64,000 nt of DNA from Acidobacteriota bacterium (GTDB lineage Bacteria > Acidobacteriota > Terriglobia > Acidiferrales > UBA7541). Of the stretch, positions 24,884-33,413 are shown piece after piece. Both the position numbers and the translations under genes were made by a program. Position 1 is the stretch's first letter, and each line of letters opens with the position of its first letter. The notes beneath the pieces are model-generated. The model worked only from the letters and a program-made list of their open reading frames with translations. It did not search any database and was not told where the DNA came from. The stretch is taken from NCBI GenBank assembly GCA_013289855.1, contig JABCZD010000006.1:124001-188000 (forward strand). The letters run 5' to 3'.

Positions 24884-27157
24884 TTAGTTTAAGGGCGTCT
24901 TTTTTTCGGAGTTGGCGGCTAGGTGGGTCCGGAGGCGCTCGAGGACTTCCTCTTCGCGGCCTTGCTCGAGTTCTTTTTTCACTTCTTCGAGAGCAAAATG
25001 CACTACGTCATGATGATGCAATTCGTGCGTTCCACCCAAAGTTTCGCTGAAGCGCAACCAGATGCGATGCAGCAAGTTAACTTCGTTGGCCGTCAAGTTG
25101 GGTGCATGTGGGCCGAGAACTTTGTAAGACTTATCACCGTTGGGCAGGTGGATTTCCAGGTTGAATTGCGGCTTTTGATCTCCCAGATTTTCCCAGGCCA
25201 CGCCAATTTCGCGGGCTTGCTCCTCAGTGTTTTCCTTGGCGGACTGCCCAAAAACAATGGTGCTGGATTCCAGCGCAGTCGCGGCACGCAGGATGCCGTC
25301 CCACAAATCGTTGGCGGCCACGATAGCAAGCCGGATCGATTTTCCGCGCTTCTCCGCCATGGATAGGGCTTGCGAGAAGAGTTGTTGCTCGATGCTGCCG
25401 AAAAGTTGATCGGCATCAAGTTCATACTCACCCGAGGTGAGGCGACGCAGCAGGCGAATGTGCAGCACCACCACATCGCGGCGTCCGGGCTTGACGCGAT
25501 CCAGCACATTGCCCAGATGGTAGAGATGGAATTGATTACTGACCGGGACAAGAATGTTGCCGGGGCGCGCGCCCACACCCTCTGGCGTCAGGCCGCCTTC
25601 CGTGGCCAGATTGAACTGATCCATTTCCACATGCGCCTTGCCGCCGCTGCGCGCGCGCCGTTCGGAAACGGTAAAAACAATGTACAGAAGAATCGAGAAA
25701 ACTCCGCCGGCGACGGTGGCGATGGGTTTGGTGAAGAGGTTCACGAATGCAATCAGGAAAAGCGTCAGCGTGATCAGCGCGAGGCCAACGGGAATCTGCG
25801 TGCCGTTTATCGTGAAATTGAGGGGCACCTGGAAGTCGCGCGGACCGGGGCGCGTGTAACGCAAAACTAGAACGGCGAGGCCGTTCATCGCAAAACTCCA
25901 GATCACTCCGAACGCATAGAGGTTGGCGAGGAAAGTGACGTCACCATGGCTGATGAAGATGGTGACGATCTGCAGCAGCACCACAATGTTGATAATCCGA
26001 TAGCTGGTGCCAAACCGCGGATGCGGCTGCCTGAACCACGCGCTGAGCACGCCGTCTTCGGAAACGCGGTTCAGCACACCGTTGGATCCGACGATCGCGG
26101 TGTTCACCGCTCCGGCCAGAATAATTGCGCCCACCACTACCACAAAACCGTGAAAGATCAGTCTTATGACGAGCGGGCCCTCGAGACTCATAGCCAGGCC
26201 GCCGATCAGATTTTCCAGAAAACCCTGACGCACGTCGTCCGGAATGATCATCACCGCAAAGAAAGAAACCAGCGAAGTAAACACCAGGCTGTAAATGAAA
26301 ATTACCGCGCCGGCTTTTTTCAGATTGGGCAGCTTGGGATGTTCGATGTCGCGATAGACCTGCGCGAGGGATTCTTCGCCGCTCATGGCCAGCACGGAAT
26401 GGCCGAGCGCGATGAATATCGCGATGATGCCGAACATATGCGGAAGACTGCTATGCGCCAGCCAGCCAAGTGCGCTGGGACTAAGCCGGAGATTGCGCGG
26501 ATGCGGCCAGGGCGGAAGCGGCGAGTGGCGTAACGCGATGGTGTAAATACACCAGCCAATCAGAATGACCACCATCACGGTGACAATCTTCATGATCAAC
26601 AGGGCTTTTTCGCTGGATTCGTGCACTCCTTTGGTGTTTTCCCACCAAAAATAAACCGTCACGATAATCGCGAACGCCGTGGCGATACGGTCGATGGTAA
26701 CGGTCGAAAACGCCCCGCTCATGTGGAACTGCTGCGCAAGCTCGCTGAACAGTCCGCCGATGTACTGCCCGGCGGATACGCCGCTGATCGGGCCGGTGAG
26801 GATGTAGTCGAACATCAGCGCGGATACGCTAAACTTGGCGAGCGCGCCGCCGAGCGATTGTTTTACCGCGCGATATACTCCGCCGCGCACAAACATGCTG
26901 CAGCTTTCGACGTACACGGAGCGAACCGCATACGAAAACAGCATGATGGCCAGGATGAACCACGGCGCGGTCTTGCCGATGTAGCCTTCTGCTTCACCAC
27001 CGGCGTAGTACGCGGAAGAGGCCAGGTCGTTGAGAACAATGGCGGCCGCACGCCAGAAAGAAATGAAGGTGAGCAGTGCGGTCGTGGCGACGATGACACG
27101 CGGAATACCGTTGCCTCGGCTGCCTGCGGCAGCAGGACTGTTGGGAATGCTGCTCAT
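24884..27157 (-). CDS. APC-family amino acid permease with C-terminal cytoplasmic domain
   Basis: A 757-residue membrane transporter. The first 490 residues carry about 12 transmembrane segments of the APC superfamily, including a GEESLAQVYRDIEHP loop typical of amino acid permeases. The remaining 250 residues are soluble: GNILVPVSNQFHLYHLGNVLDRV and RDVVVLHIRLLR, IRLAIVAANDLWDGILRAATALESSTIVFGQS have the fold pattern of universal-stress-protein (USP) modules, found in some APC transporters as regulatory domains. The start ATG 27157 lacks a strong ribosome-binding site. The substrate is unknown. Confidence 0.85.
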   Translation of the reverse strand: MSSIPNSPAAAGSRGNGIPRVIVATTALLTFISFWRAAAIVLNDLASSAYYAGGEAEGYIGKTAPWFILAIMLFSYAVRSVYVESCSMFVRGGVYRAVKQSLGGALAKFSVSALMFDYILTGPISGVSAGQYIGGLFSELAQQFHMSGAFSTVTIDRIATAFAIIVTVYFWWENTKGVHESSEKALLIMKIVTVMVVILIGWCIYTIALRHSPLPPWPHPRNLRLSPSALGWLAHSSLPHMFGIIAIFIALGHSVLAMSGEESLAQVYRDIEHPKLPNLKKAGAVIFIYSLVFTSLVSFFAVMIIPDDVRQGFLENLIGGLAMSLEGPLVIRLIFHGFVVVVGAIILAGAVNTAIVGSNGVLNRVSEDGVLSAWFRQPHPRFGTSYRIINIVVLLQIVTIFISHGDVTFLANLYAFGVIWSFAMNGLAVLVLRYTRPGPRDFQVPLNFTINGTQIPVGLALITLTLFLIAFVNLFTKPIATVAGGVFSILLYIVFTVSERRARSGGKAHVEMDQFNLATEGGLTPEGVGARPGNILVPVSNQFHLYHLGNVLDRVKPGRRDVVVLHIRLLRRLTSGEYELDADQLFGSIEQQLFSQALSMAEKRGKSIRLAIVAANDLWDGILRAATALESSTIVFGQSAKENTEEQAREIGVAWENLGDQKPQFNLEIHLPNGDKSYKVLGPHAPNLTANEVNLLHRIWLRFSETLGGTHELHHHDVVHFALEEVKKELEQGREEEVLERLRTHLAANSEKKTPLN

Positions 27158-27494
27158 GTACGGGTATTGGTGACCTGCAGGCTAAAATGCTCGCACTTTT
27201 CCGAAGAGAAGTCTAGCTCCCGCGCTCGTCGGTAGTGCGTCAGTTTTCGAACGAACCCGCTACCCGCTCGTCTAGTAAATCAGTGACGCTGTGCCTTTCT
27301 GAGATTGCGTTCCCGGCGGCTCCTGTACTCGAGCGGGATGCGACAGGCCAGCGTGTGACGCTACGTAAGACACTTTACGGTTAGCCCCTATAAAATGCCT
27401 TGACTAATATTTTAACAGGTGCTATTCTTCACCCGTAGAGAACTACGCCCAAAGCAGCACTATTCCCGAAACCGAAACCGTAGAAACCTCCTAA

Positions 27495-27514
27495 GGGCAC
27501 GGCATGCCGTGTCC
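27495..27514. repeat. Palindrome GGGCACGGCA/TGCCGTGTCC, third copy
   Basis: One base different from the perfect palindrome at 8745-8764. The CTACGAA tail is not conserved here (GCTGCCC follows). Confidence 0.75.
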
Positions 27515-27585
27515 GCTGCCCTCCGCACGCGCAAACCGCCGCCGTGGCAGCAGGAACCAACAAAAAACAATCCTCATAACCCATC

Positions 27586-27646
27586 CAGAATCAACACTTG
27601 CAAACCGTATCAAAACAAAGCACTTCAACTCCCGCAGAATGAACAC
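27586..27646 (+). repeat. Repeat with ~50-bp unit, copy A
   Basis: CAGAATSAACAC occurs at 27586 and again at 27635, framing a unit that contains TTGCAAACCGTATCAAAACA and AAGCACTTCAACTCCCG. The 20 bases AACTCCCGCAGAATGAACAC are identical at 54017-54036, and the unit between resembles 54037-54085. Confidence 0.7.
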
Positions 27647-27742
27647 ATACAAGAATCACCCCGTGCGGCCCACCAGATCAAATGCAGTTTGCCCAGTGGA
27701 ACCAAGGCGCGCTCGCAGCAGCGCCACCTCAGCATCGCCACC

Positions 27743-28321
27743 TCAAACTACAGGAGTTGCGCGGACGATGTAGCGCCGCGGTGAGTGTGCGGCGTGGCCA
27801 AAGGGATAGCAGGTGATTAGCGTAAGCGCGTCGCTCGAGGTTGGTGTTAGCAGGCGCACGTCATCGGGGAACACAATATCTATCGCGCGCACCACGTAGA
27901 CGCGCTCACGCAGCCGCTGGCTGCGGCCGTCAAACCACTGCAGTTGCAGCGTGTCGCCTAACGCGATGGCTTCGAGCGGCTTGAACCAACTGGTGCGATG
28001 GCCCGCTACAACTAGGTTGCCGGGCTCCCCTGGCGCGGCGCCACTGAGCAGCCGCGCCGGACCGAAGGCCAGCGTGCGGGGATTGGCGTCCTCCAGCACA
28101 ATTTCATCGTAAGACAAACGCGGAATTTGCAGTCGCGCGACCGGGTGCGTGTCCGCCCAGGGCCACGGCGGGCGAGACTCGCCCGTGAGCATTCTCGCTT
28201 CCCATGCGCGGTGAATCAGAACGCTCGCAAGTTCCGCTTTCGCGTGCAAGTATGCGGCGCGACAGCTCAGACTCAGGCCGGCGAGAAGAGTAATCGCCAC
28301 AAAGAATCGCATCGGCTTCAT
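27743..28321 (-). CDS. Class GN sortase
   Basis: A 192-residue sortase, a transpeptidase that cleaves a C-terminal sorting signal and attaches or processes the surface protein. It has an N-terminal membrane anchor (FFVAITLLAGLSLSC), RLQIPRLSYDEIVLEDA, AGHRTSWF with catalytic His108, LTLITCYPFG with catalytic Cys171, and RRYIVRA with the catalytic Arg182/183. ATG 28321 overlaps the stop of the upstream gene (ATGA), so translation is coupled; a longer frame to 28384 is not needed. The adjacent substrate-like protein confirms a dedicated sortase-substrate pair as known for the class GN group. Confidence 0.9.
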   Translation of the reverse strand: MKPMRFFVAITLLAGLSLSCRAAYLHAKAELASVLIHRAWEARMLTGESRPPWPWADTHPVARLQIPRLSYDEIVLEDANPRTLAFGPARLLSGAAPGEPGNLVVAGHRTSWFKPLEAIALGDTLQLQWFDGRSQRLRERVYVVRAIDIVFPDDVRLLTPTSSDALTLITCYPFGHAAHSPRRYIVRATPVV

Positions 28322-30510
28322 TGCGTCGCTCCGCAACGGCGCGTGAACCGCGTCACCGCCATGAACACGCAAAACAGCGCGCAACTGATGGCCAATAGCG
28401 CCACTCCGAGCGCTTCGAAGAATGCGTCCATCGTGCCGGTGGCCGGTGCGCCGAACACCTTATCCATTTGCATGCCTTCGGGCAGCTCGCTGCGCACGGC
28501 CACGGAAGTGGATTGGCCGCTGGGATTGACGACTTGCTGTTCGACAGCCACCAGCGACGTGAAGCGCGTGACCAGCCGATACTGGATAGCGTGGGCGATG
28601 ATCGTTGCGCGAATTGCGTCGCGCGCTCCTTCGTCTGATTGGCGCCACTGATCCATCAAATTCTCGACGCGTTGCCGCGCCCACAGCACGGTGATCCCGG
28701 GATGAAAAGTGGCGCTGGTGGCGTCGATTGTAAAAGTGGCTTGGTACGGCTGATTTCCGGTGTGCGCCGATAGAATCACTCGGCCCTTCTGGCCTTGCGT
28801 GATGCGGCCGTAAATCAGGAGAGGCTGCCGTAGAAATAAATCGGGCGGGCGTTCGGGATAAAGATCCGCTACCTGCACGCCTTCAAACGAAAGGCTCACA
28901 TCGGTCAACACGGGACTCTCGATCGAATCTAGAAGATGGTCCATTTGCGCGCTGATTTCCGAGACGTTGGCGATGTGCGTGAACGTGCCGCGTCCGAATT
29001 GCGCCATTTTCGTAGCCAGGAAAAAGTTGGGAGCGCTGCCGATCGCAACGGTGTACAGGCGTGCGCCTCCCAGTTGACTGTTCAGCGCGGCAAAGATCTG
29101 CTCCTCGTTCCCGAGGTCACCATCGGTCAGCAAGATGATGTGCCGCAAATAGCCCGGGATTTGCGGCTTCTGCATCAGGTGCTGCAGCGCGGGCAGCATT
29201 TCCGTGCCGCCCCCAGCTTGCAAATTTTCCACAAACTGCCGCGCGGCGGATACATTCTCGGCAGATGCGATCAGCGGCGCGGAGGAAAATTCGTAGTAGC
29301 TGTTGTTGAACGCCAGGATGCCAAAGCGGTCATTAGGGCGGAGCCGGTCCAGCGCTTGCAGTAGCGCGGCCCGTGCCTGCGTGATGGAGGTCCCTTCCAT
29401 GGAGCCGGAGATATCGATCATGTAGAGCATCTCCACGGGACCCTGCTCCGTGGGCGCCACGGTTGGCGGAAAAACTGCGAGCAAGAAATTTGTTTCTCCC
29501 GTTTCGTGTTCCGGAGAAAGAAACAGCGCCGTCTTGGGTTGCGTGCTGGCGGCTTGTTGCACTTCTAGAATGAAGTCTTTATTGGGAATGGTCGAACCGT
29601 CGGCCAGGGTGATGTGTTGACGACCGTCCGGCAGACGCTGCACGGCGATGGTGTGCGAAATAGACTTTACGGCGCCATATTCAAATCCCGGATCGAGATC
29701 GACGGCCAACGAAAGATCGTGCCCGGGGCGGCTGTCCGGATTGCGCACCGGCGGCGTGATGCGCGAAGCATCGTTCACCGCGTTGGTGTCCATGGCCCAT
29801 CCGGTACCGCTATGGCCCACCGCCAGCTCGCCGGGAATGTATCGCGGACCAACCACCATCGGGAACGTCAGCCGCACCTTGCCGTCATCCCAAGTAAGCG
29901 GCTCCACGTAGCGCAAGCGCACGTCAACGTGATCGCCGGGCATAAGATTCGCCACCGACGCGGTAAAAATATTCGGCCGTTCTTCCTCCACAAGCGCGGT
30001 GTGTTGCCCGGCGGATTTCGCCGCTTCGTACACGCGCTTGGCCTCCGCACGTTCGCGGATCACGCTGCGGATGACGCGATTGCCAATGCGAATTTCCATG
30101 TCGTAGACCGCCGCGTCGTGCGGCAGCGGAAAAACGTACACCGCTTCAATCGGCGCGTCGGTAGAGTTCACATACTGCTGCGTCACGGTTGCGGCGGCTA
30201 CCAGTCCGCGGACATCCAGCGCCACATCGGTATGCGTCAGCGGCACTGGCTCGTACTGGCCAGTAGTCGCAGAGCGATACAAGAGGCAGCCTTCTCCAAC
30301 TTGCGGGATGGCGCCAGCCTGTGGCACGGCACCAAGTTGCGGGCCGGTATCGCTGGACTGCGCCGGCCTCGCGGAGTTCGCAAATACCGTGATGAGCAAA
30401 AGTGCCAACACGATTGGCAGCCAAGTGATGGGAATCCAGTCGATGGGCAGTCCCGGAACGGCAATTTTGATTTCGCGGTGAGTAGTGTGCTTTCTTGCGA
30501 GCAGTGGCAT
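28318..30510 (-). CDS. VIT/vWA-domain sortase target protein
   Basis: A 730-residue surface protein. It has an N-terminal membrane or signal segment (WLPIVLALLLITVFAN), a VIT domain at about residues 75-215 (VTQQYVNSTDAPIEAVYVFPLPHDAAVY, VYEAAKSAGQHTALVEEERPNIF), and a vWA domain with MIDAS motif DISGSMEG followed by LLTDGDLGNE. At the end, the sorting signal PATG (about 689-692) is followed by a transmembrane helix and RFTRR. This matches the proteins that pair with class GN sortases. Its ATG has GGAGAAG upstream, and its stop overlaps the sortase start by 4 bp. The adhesive ligand is unknown. Confidence 0.9.
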   Translation of the reverse strand: MPLLARKHTTHREIKIAVPGLPIDWIPITWLPIVLALLLITVFANSARPAQSSDTGPQLGAVPQAGAIPQVGEGCLLYRSATTGQYEPVPLTHTDVALDVRGLVAAATVTQQYVNSTDAPIEAVYVFPLPHDAAVYDMEIRIGNRVIRSVIRERAEAKRVYEAAKSAGQHTALVEEERPNIFTASVANLMPGDHVDVRLRYVEPLTWDDGKVRLTFPMVVGPRYIPGELAVGHSGTGWAMDTNAVNDASRITPPVRNPDSRPGHDLSLAVDLDPGFEYGAVKSISHTIAVQRLPDGRQHITLADGSTIPNKDFILEVQQAASTQPKTALFLSPEHETGETNFLLAVFPPTVAPTEQGPVEMLYMIDISGSMEGTSITQARAALLQALDRLRPNDRFGILAFNNSYYEFSSAPLIASAENVSAARQFVENLQAGGGTEMLPALQHLMQKPQIPGYLRHIILLTDGDLGNEEQIFAALNSQLGGARLYTVAIGSAPNFFLATKMAQFGRGTFTHIANVSEISAQMDHLLDSIESPVLTDVSLSFEGVQVADLYPERPPDLFLRQPLLIYGRITQGQKGRVILSAHTGNQPYQATFTIDATSATFHPGITVLWARQRVENLMDQWRQSDEGARDAIRATIIAHAIQYRLVTRFTSLVAVEQQVVNPSGQSTSVAVRSELPEGMQMDKVFGAPATGTMDAFFEALGVALLAISCALFCVFMAVTRFTRRCGATQ

Positions 30511-30854
30511 TTTCTTCTCCGTAAGATCTTTGCGGGGCCGGAATTACGCTGGTGTGAATGCACGCTGCGCGCCGCGACGGAGAAGCACTCGCGAGCCGGG
30601 CAAGTCTCAGTGGCTGTTGAACTTGGAGGATTTGCCGTGCTGGGCGCAATCTACCTAGCGTGGTGGGCTTGCCACTGATGTGTGGGCGCGACGACGCATT
30701 CGGGTTGGAGAACCTGCAGTCAGATCCGAACAGCGCAATGAATTTGCGCCGCGTCACTCGTAATATTTCGCAACGCCGCAGAAGCTACTTCCGCTGGCAA
30801 ACTTTTTGCTAGACTAGCCGCGGTTCAACCTGCTGCTCTTCGTCAGGAGGCCTT
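30511..30854. other. Intergenic region between sortase target and DUF4287 gene
   Basis: A 344-bp gap between divergent genes. I see no gene or repeat. A TGCTAGACT (extended -10-like) lies at about 30808-30816 before the DUF4287 gene, without a good -35. Confidence 0.45.
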
Positions 30855-31490
30855 ATGCCGAAATCCGCCGCGCAGACTTCCTCCCTCTACAACGTTCATC
30901 CCGGCGTCGCAATGGTTCAGAAATGGGTTGCGGAGCTGGAGCCCAAAACTGGCCGGTCGCTGGACGAGTGGATCGCCTTCGTCAAGAAAGAAGGTCCCAA
31001 GGACTTGGCTTCCCGCCGCGCTTGGCTCAAGTCCAAACACAACCTCGGAACGAACTCCGCATGGTGGATCGCCGACCGCGCCGAGGGCATCGGAGGCGAA
31101 GAAGACACGCCGGAAAAATATCTAGCCGCCGCGATGCAGTATGTTGACGGACAATACGCTGGGAAGAAATCTGCACTTCGCCCGATTTTTGAAGAGCTGC
31201 TGAAACTAGGACGATCGCTCGGCGCCGACGTTAAAGTCTGTCCCTGCAAGACCATGGTTCCGCTCTATCGCCAGCACGTCTTCGCACAAATTAAACCCAC
31301 CACCCACTCGCGCATCGACTTGGGCCTGTGTTTCACCACCTACAAGGGCAAACTGCCCAAACGACTCATCGATACCGGCGGTCTGGCGAAGAAAGATCGC
31401 ATCACCCATCGCATCGAGGTCACGTCAGCAAATCAAATTGACGCTGACCTGGCCAAATGGCTGAAGGTCGCGTACTCGCTGGATGTGTAA
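30855..31490 (+). CDS. DUF4287/DUF5655 domain protein
   Basis: A 211-residue protein. The N-terminal half (MVQKWVAELEPKTGRSLDEWIAFVKKEGPKDLASRRAWLKSKHNLGTNSAWWIADRA) matches DUF4287, and the second half (IFEELLKLGRSLGADVKVCPCKTMVPLYRQHVFAQIKP..RIDLGLCF) matches DUF5655, a small alpha/beta domain whose role is unknown. AGGAGG lies just before the ATG, an excellent ribosome-binding site. It stands alone, between the divergent sortase locus and a permease. Confidence 0.88.
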   Translation: MPKSAAQTSSLYNVHPGVAMVQKWVAELEPKTGRSLDEWIAFVKKEGPKDLASRRAWLKSKHNLGTNSAWWIADRAEGIGGEEDTPEKYLAAAMQYVDGQYAGKKSALRPIFEELLKLGRSLGADVKVCPCKTMVPLYRQHVFAQIKPTTHSRIDLGLCFTTYKGKLPKRLIDTGGLAKKDRITHRIEVTSANQIDADLAKWLKVAYSLDV

Positions 31491-31602
31491 GTCGAATCCC
31501 CGCTGGCTCTGCAATCTGCAGAAATTGCACTGGCATTTCGCTGGTAAGATGCGGTACGAACCGGCCGGCACCCGTTCGGCGAACACATCACTCACCCATT
31601 AA

Positions 31603-32925
31603 ATGACTGAACTCGCCCGCAAACTCAACCTCTGGAATTATTTCGCGCTGGGCCTGGGCACTATGATCGGCACTGGCTGGATCGTCCTGATGGACGACTG
31701 GCTCTCCCGCGGCGGCCCGCTCGGCGCAATGCTGGGCTTCGCCATCGGCGGCCTGGTGCTACTGCCCGTAGGCTACATTTACGGCCAGTGGGTGACTCGC
31801 CTTCCCGACGCCGCCGGCGAAGCCGCGTATACGGCGCAAGTGTTTCCGCCGTTCGTCAGTTACTTCACCGGCTGGATGATGTTGCTGGCCTACTTCATCG
31901 TGTGTCCCTGGGAAGCCGTCGCGATCGGCAAACTTGCAGTGCACATCTTCCCGCGGCTGGACACTTTGGAACTTTATCGCGTGGCCGGTCAGCCGGTGTT
32001 TCTGCCGCGGCTCGTTCTCGGCATCGCGCTCACGGTCTTGCTCGCCTACGTCAACTATCGCGGCATTCGCGGCAGCAGCATTTTTCAAAATTGGGCTACA
32101 TCCTCGGTGTTGGTCGTCTTCGTGTTGCTCGTAGTCGTCAGCGCGCGGACCGGATCAATCGACAATGTGCCCCCGCTTTTCAGCCACGCTCCGGCAGCCT
32201 CCATTCTTCTGACGTTGCAAATTGTCCCTTATTTTCTCGTCGGTTTTGAATCCGTACCTAAAGTTGCCGAAGAGGCCCATCCGGGCTTCCGCACCTCGGA
32301 CTTTTTCAAAGCCATCGTCATGGCTTTGCTGACCGCCGCTAGCTTCTACGTGCTGGCCGTCGGCGCCGTCTCGTACATCACGCCCTGGCAAAGTCTGCTG
32401 GGACAGCGCTTCGCCACGGCCATTGCATTTGAACACGCCACACACTCCGTTTGGCTGGTGCGGCTAATCCTGGCAATTTCGTTGGTGGGACTGCTGCAGG
32501 TTTTCAACGGAAATTTCGTAGCGTCCACACGCTTGGTATTTGCTTTCGGCCGACGCGGGACGCTGCCTGCGCCGTTCGCCGCGGTGCACGCAAAGTTTCA
32601 GACGCCCACCGTTGCGATCGCCGGGGTTTCCGCGGGTACGCTCATCGGTTTGCTGCTCGGCGACGCATTACTCGTCCCCGTGACCGAAGTCGGTTCCATG
32701 GCTGCCGCGCTCGGTTGGCTCGCGACCTGCTCCTCGTTCTTCGTCATCGAGAAGAGTCCGCGCCTGCGCGCCATCGCAGCGTTTGGCGCAATCGTCTCAC
32801 TTCTTTTTGTGTTCATGAAAGTGCTGCCCGCTTTTCCCGGCCATTTCTCTGCCGCGGAATGGGTGGCCCTGGGCATATGGCTGCTGTTAGGAGCACTATT
32901 CCGACGCCGCTCCGCCACGGCATGA
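31603..32925 (+). CDS. APC-family permease
   Basis: A 440-residue transporter with 12 probable transmembrane segments. The opening LNLWNYFALGLGTMIGTGWIVLMDDWL contains the GxG(T)MIGxG motif of APC superfamily members. Further landmarks are FAIGGLVLLPVGYIYGQWVTRLPDAAGE, VPYFLVGFESVPKVAEEAHP and LVFAFGRRGTLP. It is shorter than the permease at 24884-27157 and has no soluble tail. The substrate is probably an amino acid, not determinable from sequence. The ATG at 31603 has a weak upstream site. Confidence 0.88.
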   Translation: MTELARKLNLWNYFALGLGTMIGTGWIVLMDDWLSRGGPLGAMLGFAIGGLVLLPVGYIYGQWVTRLPDAAGEAAYTAQVFPPFVSYFTGWMMLLAYFIVCPWEAVAIGKLAVHIFPRLDTLELYRVAGQPVFLPRLVLGIALTVLLAYVNYRGIRGSSIFQNWATSSVLVVFVLLVVVSARTGSIDNVPPLFSHAPAASILLTLQIVPYFLVGFESVPKVAEEAHPGFRTSDFFKAIVMALLTAASFYVLAVGAVSYITPWQSLLGQRFATAIAFEHATHSVWLVRLILAISLVGLLQVFNGNFVASTRLVFAFGRRGTLPAPFAAVHAKFQTPTVAIAGVSAGTLIGLLLGDALLVPVTEVGSMAAALGWLATCSSFFVIEKSPRLRAIAAFGAIVSLLFVFMKVLPAFPGHFSAAEWVALGIWLLLGALFRRRSATA

Positions 32926-32978
32926 CGAACGGCGCGAAATTCATTTCTGCCTTTTAGCAAACTATCGTTCAGGTAGCT

Positions 32979-33413
32979 TTATTGCGCGGAGCTAGCCGGG
33001 CGAAACGCTGCGGCGCAGGCCTGGCAGGGACAGATGCTACGGAGTTGGTCGTAGCTATAAATGCCGGTGTTGTGCCCATCGGAAAAATTAATCTGGATGG
33101 CGTAGCTGCCGACCGAAGTCGCGGATTGCGCGCGGGCCTTTGGTTTGAACATCGGGAACACTGGCGATGTAGTTGGCAACGGAATTGCCGACGAACCGCC
33201 GTGGGCGTGCGGAGAATTAGCCTCTTTCCTTTCCGCTTCGGCTTTCTTTTCGCGTTCGTCGTTGCACGTCGCGCACGGGCACGCGTCGCGCAAATAAGGA
33301 AAATCGTAATGACTGGCGTGACCGTCGGCCCAAGTAATGTCCACTCCAGCGCCGGATGAAACGTGAATCTTAATCGCAATCGGTTTTTTGCGGGGATCGA
33401 GCGGAGTGGGCAT
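32979..33413 (-). CDS. DUF971 (gamma-butyrobetaine hydroxylase-like N-terminal) protein
   Basis: A 144-residue protein with two DUF971 elements: WADGHASHYDFPYLRDACPCATC at the N terminus and VGSYAIQINFSDGHNTGIYSYDQLRSICPCQAC near the end. The conserved cysteines of both (CPCATC, CPCQAC) are present; the domain is linked to Fe-S assembly in some organisms. It starts at ATG 33413, overlapping the TGA of the ATPase gene (TGATG), so it belongs to the iron operon. The middle 60 residues are a low-complexity insert. Confidence 0.85.
   Translation of the reverse strand: MPTPLDPRKKPIAIKIHVSSGAGVDITWADGHASHYDFPYLRDACPCATCNDEREKKAEAERKEANSPHAHGGSSAIPLPTTSPVFPMFKPKARAQSATSVGSYAIQINFSDGHNTGIYSYDQLRSICPCQACAAAFRPASSAQ

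Larger units (their letters stand above)
27158..27742. other. 585-bp intergenic region with repeats
   Basis: No convincing gene. It holds the palindrome at 27495-27514 and the tandem unit of about 50 bp at 27586-27646. A frame from 27419 to 27784 runs through these repeats and has no conserved protein features. Confidence 0.6.

Noticed and set aside
27419..27784. 121-codon plus-strand frame in the repeat region
   Set aside because: It runs through the palindrome and the ~50-bp repeat, and overlaps the end of the sortase gene on the other strand; no conserved protein features.
29614..30678. 354-codon plus-strand frame opposite the VIT/vWA gene
   Set aside because: Antisense shadow of a well-supported gene; Arg/His-rich content typical of out-of-frame G+C-rich DNA.
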